Assembly: GCA_001796335.1 (NCBI GenBank)
Contig: MGMF01000021.1
Coordinates: 326,579-390,578 of the forward strand
Source of the DNA: Chloroflexi bacterium GWB2_49_20
Lineage (GTDB): Bacteria; Chloroflexota; Anaerolineae; Anaerolineales; Villigracilaceae
DNA: 64,000 nt
Reading direction: 5' to 3'
Part shown: in pieces, positions 26,659 to 35,254 of the stretch
Position numbering within the stretch: position 1 is the first letter of the stretch
Layout of the letters: each line of letters starts with the position of its first letter
Position numbers and translations under genes: made by a program
Notes under the pieces: generated by a model
Seen by the model: the letters and a program-made list of their open reading frames with translations, nothing else
Database searches by the model: none
Told to the model about the DNA's origin: nothing

Positions 26659-27060
26659 AGAACTCCTTATCTTGGTAAGACAGGCTGACCTTCATTGTTC
26701 AAATTTCATCTTAAGAACTAGACCAATAATATCGGAATTATAAGTAGATTTCCTCGCTTCTACCAGCGCCATTTTACGCGGGATATATTGGCAATTTAGC
26801 TTATATTTCAGCAAGCAACCGGATTTCCAAGCCTACGTTGGGAGACGATCGTATTTGCATCTGACCGATGACCCAGGGTGTTTAATAGTGAAAGCCAACT
26901 TCGCACTATGTTACCAGGTAAAAAGGAACCCATCCGGGTTACTTTACCTTTTCAATAGATAAGATCGTGTGGAGTTATGCAAGGTATACTGATAAAACTT
27001 AAAATTTGCGATAATATATCTTTATAGAATCTTTATATCCCCTTGTTCAGAATTAATCAC
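26659..27060. other. Gene-free promoter region of the DUF2085 gene
   Basis: No gene is seen. The stretch holds an imperfect operator-like site at 26788-26803 (TTGGCAATTTAGCTTA) and, near 27020-27036, two CTTTAT repeats 11 bp apart with no gene downstream of them in that orientation. Confidence 0.55.
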
Positions 27061-27306
27061 CTACTTGCCAGAACTTTGCCACAAGCGAATTGTTCCGGCT
27101 TTCTCATCACGACCGCAAGAACTCTTCAAGCTGCAACCCTGACAGACATCCCCACAATTGGAATATGCCTGGATATATCCTCCGAGCCGTAGGTGTTCCA
27201 GCATCGCGTCCACCATTTGGGGTGACGTACCCAGTCTCACAGCCAGTGTACCAGTTTCAAGTGTACCACCGGCGCGAATTTCAGCCATAAGTTGTTCTAA
27301 CATCAT
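27061..27306 (-). CDS. feoC: FeoC-like winged-helix protein
   Basis: This 81-residue protein has a small winged helix (LAVRLGTSPQMVDAMLEHLRLGGYI) followed by four cysteines in CGDVCQGCSLKSSCG, the cluster-binding arrangement of FeoC. It overlaps the feoB stop codon by 4 nt and completes a feoABC operon. FeoC proteins are thought to protect or tune FeoB. Confidence 0.85.
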   Translation of the reverse strand: MMLEQLMAEIRAGGTLETGTLAVRLGTSPQMVDAMLEHLRLGGYIQAYSNCGDVCQGCSLKSSCGRDEKAGTIRLWQSSGK

Positions 27307-29348
27307 GAGAGCCTCAAAAGAACTGCAAGATGATATACGCTGATTCCGGCAATGAAAGATAATGTCAACATCATAACTATATTAAGCAGCGTCCAGCGCC
27401 ACGAGCCGGTCTCCTGGCGAATGACCGCCACCGTCGCCATACAGGGAATGAAGAGCATGGTCACTACCAGGAAGGACAATGCCGATGCGGTGGAGTAGGA
27501 AGCTGTCAGCATCTGGGTCAATCCGCCCTGTGGGCTGCTGCCAAACAGTACACCCAGCGCGGCAATGGCATTTTCCTTGGCTGGAAAGCTGGCGATCAGC
27601 GCCACAGTCAGGCGCCAGTCCATCCCCATCAGCTTTCCGATTGGCTCGATCAATTTCCCAAATTGAGCCAAATAACTGGTGTTCAGTTCGCCTCCAGGCA
27701 ATACGGATAGCGCCCAAATAACCAGGGCCATTGCAAGAATTTTCGTGCCGGCTTTCTTTGTAAACGACATGGATCGCTGCCAGACCAGCAAACCAATCGT
27801 GCGTGCGTTGGGTAAGTGATAAAGAGGCATTTCCATGATAAAGGCTGACCGTTGTCCCTTGAAAATGATTTTGCTTAGCAGAGTTCCACTAAGCACTAGC
27901 ATGAACATGGAAAGCAATACCAATCCCCAGGAGACATATAGTGCATTAGATCCAAAAAAGGCTGGCGCCAGGAACGCCACCACCGCCAGGCGGGCTGTAC
28001 AAGGTACGAGAGGAGCAATCAGAATGGTCAGCAAACGCCCCGGCCGAGAGTCGACTACGCGGGTGCCCATGATTGATGGTACATTGCAGCCAAATCCCAA
28101 GAACAACGGCAGAAATGACTTGCCGTGCAATCCCATCAAATGCATCAAATTGTCCATCACATAAGCGGCTCGAGCCATATACCCGACGTCTTCAAGAAAC
28201 GCAAAGGTGGCAAAGAATATGACCATGATCGGCAGGAATGTGATCACCGCTCCTACACCGCCCAGCAAGCCATTCGCCACAAGGCCTGACAGCCAGGCTG
28301 GAGTCCCCGCCAGGGCCAAGCGCGCCAGCGTTGCCAGTCGAGCTACCACCTCCACGCTCAACCAGTTCTGGACCGGCGCCCCGATCTTGAAGGTAATCCA
28401 AAACACCAACCCCAGAATTCCCGCCAGGATCAACAGTCCCCAAATGGGATGTGCCGCCCAGCGGTCCAGCCGCTCGGTCAGACTGATCTGTCCCATTTTC
28501 GGGCGTTCCACAGCGACTTGGAGGATCTGCCCAATCCATTCATAGCGACCGGATGCGACTGCAAGAAGCGCATCGTCATGTTGAAGCAGGATCGCCTGGA
28601 CTGCCTCCCAGTTGCAGGAGGGCAGCGCCGTCTGCATGGTATGGGCGATTTCGGAGTCGCCTTCGAGTAGTTTGAGCGCCACCCATTCAGGCGGGTAAGG
28701 CAAAGGAACGTGACTGTCGATTTGGCGGGTTATCTCTTCCATAACCAGGCGATGGTCGGCCCGGACCTCAGGCCGGCACGGAACGACCGGGCATTTCCCG
28801 GCCAGGACCTGTTCGATCGCTTCCATCAGTTCGTTAACTCCGGTGGCGCGGGTTGCCGTCATGGGCACGACCGGTACGCCCAGGGCGGATTCCAGGATTT
28901 TTGCTGAGACGGAGATGCCCTCCTGATCGGCCACATCCATCATGTTCAGTGCCACCACCAGAGGAACCGGCAGGCAGACCAACTCCGAGACCAGGTACAG
29001 GCTGCGCTCCAAGTTGGCTGCGCTGACGATGGCCACGACCAGGCTGGGATTTTCGCGCAAAATGAACTCGCGGGCAATGACCTCCTCCGGCGAGTTGGCC
29101 GTCAGACTGTACGTGCCGGGGAGATCCACCATGCGGTATGGATGGCCTTTATAAGCGAAATCCCCCTCCCGCCGTTCAATGGTCTTGCCAGGCCAGTTGC
29201 CAACATGCTGGTTTAGGCCTGTTAGTATGTTGAAGAGCGTGGACTTGCCCATATTGGGCTGCCCGGCCAGGGCGATCAAGCGGGCGTCTGCGCCGCCAGT
29301 GGCTGGCCGGCGCGAGACCCGGGGGGGAGCGGTATGACAATCGCTCAT
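27303..29348 (-). CDS. feoB: Ferrous iron transporter FeoB
   Basis: The protein has 681 residues. The N-terminal G domain shows GQPNMGKSTLFN (G1) near 29, DLPGTYSL (G3) and NMMDVAD (G4). A helical GDI-like region and two Gate-domain repeats follow, with GFGCNVPSIMGTR near the middle of the membrane part, a family hallmark. It takes up Fe(II). It overlaps feoA and feoC by 4 nt each, so the three are translationally coupled. Confidence 0.96.
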   Translation of the reverse strand: MSDCHTAPPRVSRRPATGGADARLIALAGQPNMGKSTLFNILTGLNQHVGNWPGKTIERREGDFAYKGHPYRMVDLPGTYSLTANSPEEVIAREFILRENPSLVVAIVSAANLERSLYLVSELVCLPVPLVVALNMMDVADQEGISVSAKILESALGVPVVPMTATRATGVNELMEAIEQVLAGKCPVVPCRPEVRADHRLVMEEITRQIDSHVPLPYPPEWVALKLLEGDSEIAHTMQTALPSCNWEAVQAILLQHDDALLAVASGRYEWIGQILQVAVERPKMGQISLTERLDRWAAHPIWGLLILAGILGLVFWITFKIGAPVQNWLSVEVVARLATLARLALAGTPAWLSGLVANGLLGGVGAVITFLPIMVIFFATFAFLEDVGYMARAAYVMDNLMHLMGLHGKSFLPLFLGFGCNVPSIMGTRVVDSRPGRLLTILIAPLVPCTARLAVVAFLAPAFFGSNALYVSWGLVLLSMFMLVLSGTLLSKIIFKGQRSAFIMEMPLYHLPNARTIGLLVWQRSMSFTKKAGTKILAMALVIWALSVLPGGELNTSYLAQFGKLIEPIGKLMGMDWRLTVALIASFPAKENAIAALGVLFGSSPQGGLTQMLTASYSTASALSFLVVTMLFIPCMATVAVIRQETGSWRWTLLNIVMMLTLSFIAGISVYHLAVLLRLS

Positions 29349-29593
29349 TCACTCATCCGCTGGACGATGATCTTCTGTGCCTCGCGCCGGCCAAGAGCTA
29401 CGTGTGTGCCACGCACATTGACCAGCAGTGGACCACGCCCTTGATTCTGCATCATCATGACCCGTACACTGGGCGTGAATCCGAGTGATGTCAAGCGACC
29501 GGCAACCTCGCGCATATTTTGAAATGATAAGATGGTGGCCTGTTCGCCTGCCACCAATTCTGCCAATGGGATTTGACTCGTCCTCGTGACCAT
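29345..29593 (-). CDS. feoA: FeoA SH3-like protein
   Basis: This 82-residue protein has the FeoA fold: a conserved LAELVAGEQATILSF start, GRLTSLGFTPSVRVMM and a VALGRREAQKIIV end. FeoA supports FeoB activity. I chose the ATG at 29593 with GGAG 8 nt upstream rather than a start 33 nt earlier. The divergent DtxR-type regulator lies across a 140-bp promoter region. Confidence 0.92.
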   Translation of the reverse strand: MVTRTSQIPLAELVAGEQATILSFQNMREVAGRLTSLGFTPSVRVMMMQNQGRGPLLVNVRGTHVALGRREAQKIIVQRMSE

Positions 29594-29674
29594 TTCTTCT
29601 CCGATGTAAAGAATTGATATAATCAATAGTGATGTCTATAAAAACTATATGTTATTATATACTAATGTGGGTAA

Positions 29675-29688
29675 TTAGCATAGACTAA
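29675..29688. promoter_or_regulatory. Possible iron-box between feoABC and the DtxR-type gene
   Basis: TTAGCATAGACTAA has outer TTAG/CTAA arms, like the ends of DtxR/IdeR-type operators (TTAGG...CCTAA). It lies in the 140-bp divergent intergenic region, 46 bp before the regulator gene and 82 bp before feoA. The match is weak. Confidence 0.35.
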
Positions 29689-29733
29689 GTATCACATATC
29701 GACGTGACAGTTATCCTCGATTAAGGAGGCTGG

Positions 29734-30396
29734 ATGGAAGCACTCAAATTATCCCCTACGGTGGAAAATTACCTCTCCCTGATTTACGTGCTGGAACGGG
29801 ACGACGAGCCGATTGTGGGAGCGCGCCTGGCCGAACTGATCGGTGTAACGCATCCCACAGTTACCAACACACTCAAACGTATTTCACGGGATGGTTTTAT
29901 CACTATGGATAAAAGTGGCACGCACCTGACCGAGGCGGGTTGGCAAGCAGCGCGCACGGTTATGCGCCGCCACATGCTCACAGAATGGATGATGGTGCGC
30001 ATGTTGCCCTGGTCGAAATTGCACTTGGAGGCGCACAACCTGGAACATGCCATCTCGGCGGAAGCAGAAGCAGCTTTACTCGAACAACTCGGGCATCCAC
30101 AGACCTGCCCGCACGGCAATCCTTTACCTGGGTCGGAAGCCGCGGTGGCAAGTTGGGTGCGTTTGACACAAATTCCTCCGGATGCAAAAGTGATCATCCG
30201 TCGCGTGCATGAACTGGCGGAGGAAAACCCACAGACGATGGCATTTCTAGAAGAGAAGAGGATTATGCCCGGCGTGCAGGCTACAGTCGTGGAAATTCTA
30301 GAGTTTAATGAGACAACTACATTACACGTCGAACAGCATTCAGTAACGCTAGGCTTTGCCGTGGCACGCTATATTTTTGTTGAGCAACAGATATGA
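29734..30396 (+). CDS. DtxR/MntR-family metal-dependent regulator
   Basis: The protein has 220 residues. Residues 5-65 form a winged helix (SPTVENYLSLIYVLE, GVTHPTVTNTLKRISRDGFI). A dimerisation and metal-binding domain follows (RRHMLTEWMMVRML, EAHNLEHAISAEAEAALLEQLGHP, PHGNPLPG). Residues from about 145 make an SH3-like FeoA-type domain. It probably represses the divergent feoABC operon when iron or manganese is ample. AAGGAGG precedes the ATG, and a hairpin terminator follows the gene. Confidence 0.9.
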   Translation: MEALKLSPTVENYLSLIYVLERDDEPIVGARLAELIGVTHPTVTNTLKRISRDGFITMDKSGTHLTEAGWQAARTVMRRHMLTEWMMVRMLPWSKLHLEAHNLEHAISAEAEAALLEQLGHPQTCPHGNPLPGSEAAVASWVRLTQIPPDAKVIIRRVHELAEENPQTMAFLEEKRIMPGVQATVVEILEFNETTTLHVEQHSVTLGFAVARYIFVEQQI

Positions 30397-30449
30397 TCAT
30401 TTGGGAGTATAAGTCATCAGTGATTGGAAACGGAAAAGATCTTTTAAAC

Positions 30450-30480
30450 AAGACGACTCTGATTTTCCCAGAGTCGTCTT
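30450..30480 (+). terminator. Hairpin terminator after the DtxR-type gene
   Basis: A perfect 12-bp inverted repeat (AAGACGACTCTG and complement) encloses a 7-nt loop, 53 bp after the stop codon. The arms end in AA/TT, giving a short U-rich tail. Confidence 0.8.
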
Positions 30481-30792
30481 GAGTTAATAAAACCGCGATC
30501 CCATTTACGCTGTGATCATTATTCGTCACGATAAGACAGTGAGGCCTTGCCATTCATACCTCCAGTGCTTGTGCAGGAGTCGCTTTTAAACCCTGTGTCG
30601 TCGGGGATCCATAGGGTGAGGCTGCCATTTTGCTCTGCTTGTCAAAGATGCTTATTTCCGGATTCACTGGGATTGTTGCCCTGGTTGCTGCACTAATAGA
30701 GCATGTGTTTGGCACATTGATGCTCCAGGGTTATCCCGAGGTGGGCAGGTCATTTCCCTTTTGAATGCGCATGGTTGTTTAAGCACATTCTT
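30481..30792. other. Intergenic region with no convincing gene
   Basis: The only frame of note is a 38-codon ORF on the + strand at 30648-30764 that would encode one hydrophobic helix. It has no clear ribosome-binding site and no recognised match, so it is not called. Confidence 0.45.
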
Positions 30793-31053
30793 TCACCTTT
30801 TATTTGCAGATGCTCCACAAAAGCGGCAGGTTTGTTCTCCAGGACTGATGGTTTGACCACAATATGCACAAGGGTGGGCATTTAGTGAAGCTCCGCATTT
30901 TGGACACCAGACAAACTCAGGCGATGTCGCGGTACCACAATTGGAACAGGAGGGTTCTGATGAATCTGTTCTTGTATTGTGTGTTCGCGCGACCTGCTCT
31001 ACGGGGTTGGAGGTAAGCGGAATGAGCATACGGACCAAATTACCACCGCACAT
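30793..31053 (-). CDS. MCG-type small double zinc-ribbon protein
   Basis: The 86-residue protein starts MCGGNLVRM and ends with two zinc ribbons in CSNCGTA...CPKCG and CAYCGQT...CRFCG. The same architecture and the MCG start recur at 38566-38856, and a frameshifted remnant occurs at 36843-36970. In both intact cases the partner gene encodes a membrane protein with a single zinc ribbon. I chose the ATG at 31053; a longer frame upstream only overlaps the neighbouring gene. Function is unknown. Confidence 0.8.
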   Translation of the reverse strand: MCGGNLVRMLIPLTSNPVEQVARTHNTRTDSSEPSCSNCGTATSPEFVWCPKCGASLNAHPCAYCGQTISPGEQTCRFCGASANKR

Positions 31054-31064
31054 AGGAATCCTTC

Positions 31065-31427
31065 TTACTGTAACGGTTTTCCACAATAGGGGCAGGTCAT
31101 CCAACCGGATTGAGCCTGTTTGCCACAATTGGAGCATGTCCGGGTAGGCAAAGGAGTTGACGAGTTTCCAGGATTGGTCAAACCATTGATCAGCGCAACC
31201 GCGCCAAATACCGATAAAACAAGTAAGCCAATTGGAATCAGCCACATCAGTGCCATTCCCAAGAATCCGAATGGGTTCATGTATCCAAAACCACCCATCA
31301 TTCCTGGACCCATCATACCGCCATAACCACCTATCCAGGATCGCCCCGTCATGAAGATCCCAGGTAAGACCAGTAATAAGATCAGACCTAATACAATTAC
31401 AACGATCCATCCAGTTTTCGATTTCAT
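31065..31427 (-). CDS. Membrane protein with Gly/Met-rich loop and C-terminal zinc ribbon
   Basis: The protein has 120 residues, with one helix at about 6-25, a Gly-Met-Tyr-rich stretch (GGYGGMMGPGMMGGFGYM) that could bind copper through methionines, a second helix at about 60-83 and a zinc ribbon CSNCGKQ...CPYCG at the end. It is a clear paralogue of 38900-39235 and more distantly of 35255-35488. Together with the MCG-type gene 11 bp downstream it forms a two-gene module present twice in the window. Confidence 0.85.
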   Translation of the reverse strand: MKSKTGWIVVIVLGLILLLVLPGIFMTGRSWIGGYGGMMGPGMMGGFGYMNPFGFLGMALMWLIPIGLLVLSVFGAVALINGLTNPGNSSTPLPTRTCSNCGKQAQSGWMTCPYCGKPLQ

Positions 31428-31483
31428 CTTGATACCTCCAAAAATTAGGTTGACTTGACTTCACTAAAGGATAACAGTCTTGT

Positions 31484-31522
31484 ATAAAGGTTGTGTAAAG
31501 GAAAGACAAACCTTCGGTAAAG
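31484..31522 (-). promoter_or_regulatory. Direct repeats upstream of the zinc-ribbon module (putative OmpR-type operator)
   Basis: On the - strand, CTTTAC, CTTTAC and CTTTAT occur with spacings of 22 and 11 bp, ending 57 bp before the start codon of the gene at 31427. The paralogous module at 38566 has three CTTTA(C/T) repeats spaced exactly 11 bp at the same distance. Direct repeats with this period are typical of OmpR/PhoB-type regulators; none is encoded in the window. Confidence 0.45.
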
Positions 31523-31590
31523 ACTTTGATATTCACAACCTCGTAACAACAATTTAATAATGCTACTCATTTTTTCAATCTTGTGGCCTC

Positions 31591-32547
31591 TTACTTGAAT
31601 TGAAAAGTGTAAAGGTAGCTGACAAGATCCCAGGTCTGCTGGTTGGTGAAAATCGGTCCCCAGGATGGCATACCCGTGCCCATCCCGCCGCGCAGGATTT
31701 TGCCTTGCAGGAGGGCAGGTCCAGCTCCCAGCAAGCTGGCCGGGTCGGAAAAGTTGGCCGGATATTTACCAGCCAGAGCATTGATATCCGCGGAGAAAAC
31801 GCCATCGCCATTACCCGTCTCGCCGTGGCAGGCTGCACAGTTCTGGGCGAACAGGCGTTGCCCTTCAGTCAATCCTTCCGGTGTGGTATTGGATTGCCAG
31901 ATATAGGCAACCAGTCCCCAAAGATCGGAATTGCTCAGAGTAGCCAGAGCCGGATCCACTTGCACATCCAGGTAGACTTGCGCCGGGGAATGGCTGAGAT
32001 AGTAATCAGGTAACAGGTAACTGTCAGGCAGAAGAGCGGAGAATATTGCACCGCGTTGGGCATCGGGGATTACAGCCGGTGTCGCGGAGGCCAGGTGGGG
32101 GGTGTCGATGTCCAGATTGAGCTTGATATAAAGTGGGGGATTTATAGCCTGCGAAGAAGGCATTTCATTACCCGTAACTTCGATCGTACCGCGCATACGC
32201 CAATGGTTGGGACCGCACCAGCGCGTACAATAATAGGTGTAAGTTCCGGGTTTGTCAAAAGCCACAGTAACTTCGGTTATTTTGCCCGGGAGAACATCCA
32301 CTGCCGGATTGTCGCTTTGTCCGATTGCAAAACCGTGCATCACGTCATCCGATGTCAGCCGCAGATACAGCGGAATACCAGTCTGAGCCTGGATGGTGCC
32401 GGGCATCCAGCCGCCGGATTCTGCCATCCGCGCATGGACTTCAACGATATCTTGTGTGTCAACGCTTCGGGCAACAAAAGGGAGAGCGATCACAATCAAT
32501 AATCCAACGGTGATCAAGAGCCGGCTCAATTGTTCTGAATTTTTCAT
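31591..32547 (-). CDS. CuA-type cupredoxin fused to cytochrome c
   Basis: The protein has 318 residues with an N-terminal helix at about 8-28. The cupredoxin domain ends in a complete CuA site, CTRWCGPNHWRM near 125-136, with a first histidine in VMHGF. A C-terminal cytochrome c domain carries CAACH near 243 and an axial methionine candidate in GMPSWG. This is the layout of a caa3-type cytochrome oxidase subunit II, but no subunit I gene is in the window. I chose the ATG at 32547, which overlaps the stop of the polyferredoxin gene (ATGA). The earlier in-frame start lies inside that gene. Confidence 0.88.
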   Translation of the reverse strand: MKNSEQLSRLLITVGLLIVIALPFVARSVDTQDIVEVHARMAESGGWMPGTIQAQTGIPLYLRLTSDDVMHGFAIGQSDNPAVDVLPGKITEVTVAFDKPGTYTYYCTRWCGPNHWRMRGTIEVTGNEMPSSQAINPPLYIKLNLDIDTPHLASATPAVIPDAQRGAIFSALLPDSYLLPDYYLSHSPAQVYLDVQVDPALATLSNSDLWGLVAYIWQSNTTPEGLTEGQRLFAQNCAACHGETGNGDGVFSADINALAGKYPANFSDPASLLGAGPALLQGKILRGGMGTGMPSWGPIFTNQQTWDLVSYLYTFQFK

Positions 32548-33884
32548 AACAACAACCCCAACATCGTAAGCGTGACAACTGTGGAGAAGATGATCACCGG
32601 TATGGGCGAGATATTTACTTTCGAACCGACTTTCTGAGTCGTGCGTGCCGTCCAAAGCAAACCACCGACCAGTACCCCCGTTTGAAGAGGCAACAGCAGG
32701 GAGGTGAGGTATGGTTGCCAACTGATGGCGGCGGTGCCAAACAGGTCCCAACCCCAGCCGAACGGGTCGGATAAGGATGAGAAGATGTAAGCAGCATTGG
32801 TCAGGACGAAGGACAGGCTAAAGGCGACCCAAAACATCAGACCAAGTGGGACAATTGCAGTGGCAAAAGCAGTAAAAGATTGCTTGAGAGCCAATGTGGA
32901 TTTCGTAAGCACTTTCCCGATCCCGACTGCCCCCAGGAATAATGCCGGAAGCAGACCGAAGATGAATGCCAGGAACACCGCAGTGTAACCAAACCAGGAT
33001 AACGAACCGACTGAATAAGCAGCCAATTTGATCTTCCCCCAGGGGCCGAGCAGTACACCGGCATAGATCATAGCTGCGCCCAGCATGATGAAGGCTTTGA
33101 AAGCCTCATCCATCCGTCCAGACGGTTTCGACAGGTCAGCCGAGAAGGGGCGGGTGTTGACGGAAATATTGTCATAAGGGCAGGTGCGCAGGCATTCCAT
33201 GCACAAACCGCAGTACGTGTTCTTCGTCAGGCCACCAGGAAAAACATCCCATGGGCAGCCATAACCGGCCTCCGAACCGTTGTAACAGGGTTTGTCTTTG
33301 CAGGCCAGGCAGACTTGTTTGTTCTTTACACGCAGTTCCATCGGTGCCGCCTGGGCATATAAGCCAATAAACCCGCCCACCGGACAGAGATATCGGCAAA
33401 AGGTGCGCCGCTCGAAGACGATGCTCATCCCAATTGCCAGGAATAGCATCGCTGCCAGGACAATGGAGGTCACCTTGGGAGTGGTCAGGATAACGCTGCT
33501 GAAGAGCGCCACCAGCGTAAAGGTCAGGTTTTGCAGCCAGATGTTGCGCAGCTTGTTCGGCCAGCGCAGGTTGAACCAGCGCGGCTTTTTCCCTGGTGGG
33601 TTCATGATCGCGCCGCGCTGGAGCCACTCCCCTGGCAGAGGGATCGGGCAAACTGAGCACCAACCGCGTCCAAAGAAAGGCACGGCAACCAGGATCAGAA
33701 CTGCCCACCAGGCGATCCAGACGAATACGATGCCGAAGTTCCGGTTCCCAACCGGCGTCCCAAAGAATCCGGATAGAATGGCGAAAAGAAAGCCGGCCAG
33801 CATCACAAACCAGACCAGGAATTGTGGCCAGCGATTCTTGAGCAAGGATTTGACGAACGGGAAACGGGTCAGGTCAGAACGCAT
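32544..33884 (-). CDS. NapH/NosR-like polytopic 4Fe-4S protein
   Basis: This 446-residue membrane protein has cysteine motifs of NapH/CcoG/NosR C-terminal domains: GWCSVCPIP near 75 and FCRYLCPVGG near 165 at membrane ends, then two 4Fe-4S clusters in CLACKDKPC...YGC and CGLCMECLRTCPYDN. An extra C-terminal membrane part of about 180 residues follows. Such proteins pass electrons from quinol to extracytoplasmic copper or molybdenum enzymes. Here it is flanked by two CuA-type proteins, which could be the acceptors. It overlaps both neighbours. Confidence 0.85.
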   Translation of the reverse strand: MRSDLTRFPFVKSLLKNRWPQFLVWFVMLAGFLFAILSGFFGTPVGNRNFGIVFVWIAWWAVLILVAVPFFGRGWCSVCPIPLPGEWLQRGAIMNPPGKKPRWFNLRWPNKLRNIWLQNLTFTLVALFSSVILTTPKVTSIVLAAMLFLAIGMSIVFERRTFCRYLCPVGGFIGLYAQAAPMELRVKNKQVCLACKDKPCYNGSEAGYGCPWDVFPGGLTKNTYCGLCMECLRTCPYDNISVNTRPFSADLSKPSGRMDEAFKAFIMLGAAMIYAGVLLGPWGKIKLAAYSVGSLSWFGYTAVFLAFIFGLLPALFLGAVGIGKVLTKSTLALKQSFTAFATAIVPLGLMFWVAFSLSFVLTNAAYIFSSLSDPFGWGWDLFGTAAISWQPYLTSLLLPLQTGVLVGGLLWTARTTQKVGSKVNISPIPVIIFSTVVTLTMLGLLL

Positions 33885-34348
33885 CAGGTGACCTGTGCCT
33901 TTGGGGGGCTGGGGCGTAAAATTAGAATGGCAAGCGCGGCGAGCACGGTCAGACCGCTGGCCCGCCAGAGCCAGGTGTTCGGTCCCACTTGAAGCTTACC
34001 GATCATGAATGGATGCAGCGCGCCGCAAGTGACATTGCAACGGAAGCGAAACGAACCAGGCTTGTCTGCGGTAAAGGTCAGACGGGCAGTCTGACCCGGG
34101 TCGGCTGTGACCGAGATGCCGTATTCATCTACATAAAGTCCGTGAACCACATCCGTGCTGATCAGTTCGATGCTGATTATATCGCCAGGGTTTACCTTGA
34201 GAATTGCCGGAGAATAGGTGTACTGACTCGCCTCAACCCGAAATGTACGCTGGGTGGGCGCTGTCGCGTGGACTGGCAGGGGCGCAAAAACGATCACCAT
34301 TCCCGCCAGTACGACAAAGATAGCAAAAAACCACTGCTTCTTGGACAA
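33884..34348 (-). CDS. Membrane-anchored cupredoxin with complete CuA site
   Basis: The 154-residue protein has an N-terminal helix or signal (about 7-27), a cupredoxin domain and a C-terminal helix near 130-147. The ligand loop CNVTCGALHPFM contains both cysteines, the histidine and the methionine of a CuA centre, and the upstream histidine is in VVHGLY. It overlaps the NapH-like gene by 1 nt. It resembles the cytochrome oxidase subunit II soluble domain but lacks its helical hairpin, suggesting a free electron carrier or a copper-delivery protein. Confidence 0.85.
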   Translation of the reverse strand: MSKKQWFFAIFVVLAGMVIVFAPLPVHATAPTQRTFRVEASQYTYSPAILKVNPGDIISIELISTDVVHGLYVDEYGISVTADPGQTARLTFTADKPGSFRFRCNVTCGALHPFMIGKLQVGPNTWLWRASGLTVLAALAILILRPSPPKAQVT

Positions 34349-34357
34349 CGCTATTCC

Positions 34358-34798
34358 TTAGGGCATATTGGATGGACCGTACTGGCTGTACGTTTTATCT
34401 ACATAGGCCCCGATATCCTGGGAGCTCTTGCCTTCCTTTTGAAGCCGCATCACGTCCTGGGTGATATCCACGCAGATCGAGCAACCCAAAGCATGCGTGT
34501 CAAAAGTGATCTTCCCATTGGCGTCAACAGCCTGGACATAGCAGGAGTAATTAGAGGTATGCCCCATCGCTCCGCATCCACAATAACAGGGGATCTGTTT
34601 CATGATGTCCGGGTTGGCCGATGCAAACTGGTACGCCTGTTGAACTGAGACCGGTGCAGATTGCACCTCATCCGGCATCTGGTCGAGGGGCATCATGGTT
34701 TGTTGGTTTTGCGACTGGCCGGAACATGCAGGCAGAGCTACCAGCAAAAGGATGGAAAATATGGAAAGTAAGAGTAATTTATGGGATTTTGAGACCAT
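34358..34798 (-). CDS. PCYCGC-motif lipoprotein
   Basis: This 146-residue precursor has a lipoprotein signal ending LVALPAC, so it is an Lgt client. The mature part shows the family motif PCYCGCGAMGHTSNYSC followed by ALGCSICVDI, giving seven clustered cysteines, and matches the family named for the PCYCGC motif. Function is unknown, but the cysteine cluster and copper neighbours suggest metal binding. I chose the ATG at 34798 with AAGGA upstream; the longer frame overlaps the next gene. Confidence 0.88.
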   Translation of the reverse strand: MVSKSHKLLLLSIFSILLLVALPACSGQSQNQQTMMPLDQMPDEVQSAPVSVQQAYQFASANPDIMKQIPCYCGCGAMGHTSNYSCYVQAVDANGKITFDTHALGCSICVDITQDVMRLQKEGKSSQDIGAYVDKTYSQYGPSNMP

Positions 34799-34820
34799 CG
34801 TTTTTCCTTTTAAAGCAATA

Positions 34821-35021
34821 TCATTCTTCATCAAGCGGATGTTCAATCTCTCCGGCCATGAAACGCTCCGGATCGGATTCAAAAGCTCGCAGGCAGGCCT
34901 GTGTACAAAAAAAGACCCGCTCACCGCGGAAAATGGCACTGGGATAACACTCCGGGTCTTTGATCTTACCACCGCAGGTGGTAACTGGATTAATCTCTTG
35001 CGAAGTTGGTTTTAGAACCAT
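34821..35021 (-). CDS. YHS-like metal-binding protein
   Basis: The 66-residue protein has a YHS-type pattern: CGGKIKDPECYPSAIFRGERVFFC..ACLRAFESDPERF. It has an extra cysteine pair before the usual first cysteine, so it is a divergent member. The start overlaps the end of the upstream small membrane protein by 32 bp. Confidence 0.75.
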   Translation of the reverse strand: MVLKPTSQEINPVTTCGGKIKDPECYPSAIFRGERVFFCTQACLRAFESDPERFMAGEIEHPLDEE

Positions 35022-35238
35022 TTTTCATCACCAATTGGAACCAGATCCAGCCCACAAAGCTCCCTGTCAAAGCGCCGATTACATCCGCCATCCAATGGTT
35101 TGCGTGAAAATAGCTGACCAAACCGATCCAGGCGAAAACATAACCCAGGATGCAACCTCCTGCTATCCCGATGTCCACCGGCCAATCCGGGCGGAGTTTG
35201 AACTCATAAGGGTGGGCGAATTCAAAGAGGGTATTCAT
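34990..35238 (-). CDS. Small two-helix membrane protein, paralogue of 22652-22888
   Basis: The 82-residue protein has helices at about 22-40 and 50-68. The pattern GGCILGYVFAW...HWMADVIGALTGSFVGWIWF matches the + strand protein at 22652. I chose the ATG at 35238 with GAGGGT upstream; a longer frame runs into the zinc-ribbon gene. It probably belongs to the leftward copper/cytochrome operon starting at 35488. Confidence 0.7.
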   Translation of the reverse strand: MNTLFEFAHPYEFKLRPDWPVDIGIAGGCILGYVFAWIGLVSYFHANHWMADVIGALTGSFVGWIWFQLVMKNGSKTNFARD

Positions 35239-35254
35239 ACCAATACCCTCTTTT

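Noticed and set aside
27020..27036. Two CTTTAT repeats 11 bp apart
   Set aside because: They resemble the repeats before the zinc-ribbon modules, but no gene lies downstream in that orientation at the right distance.
30648..30764. A 38-codon frame with one predicted helix
   Set aside because: No clear ribosome-binding site and no recognised relative; it could be chance.
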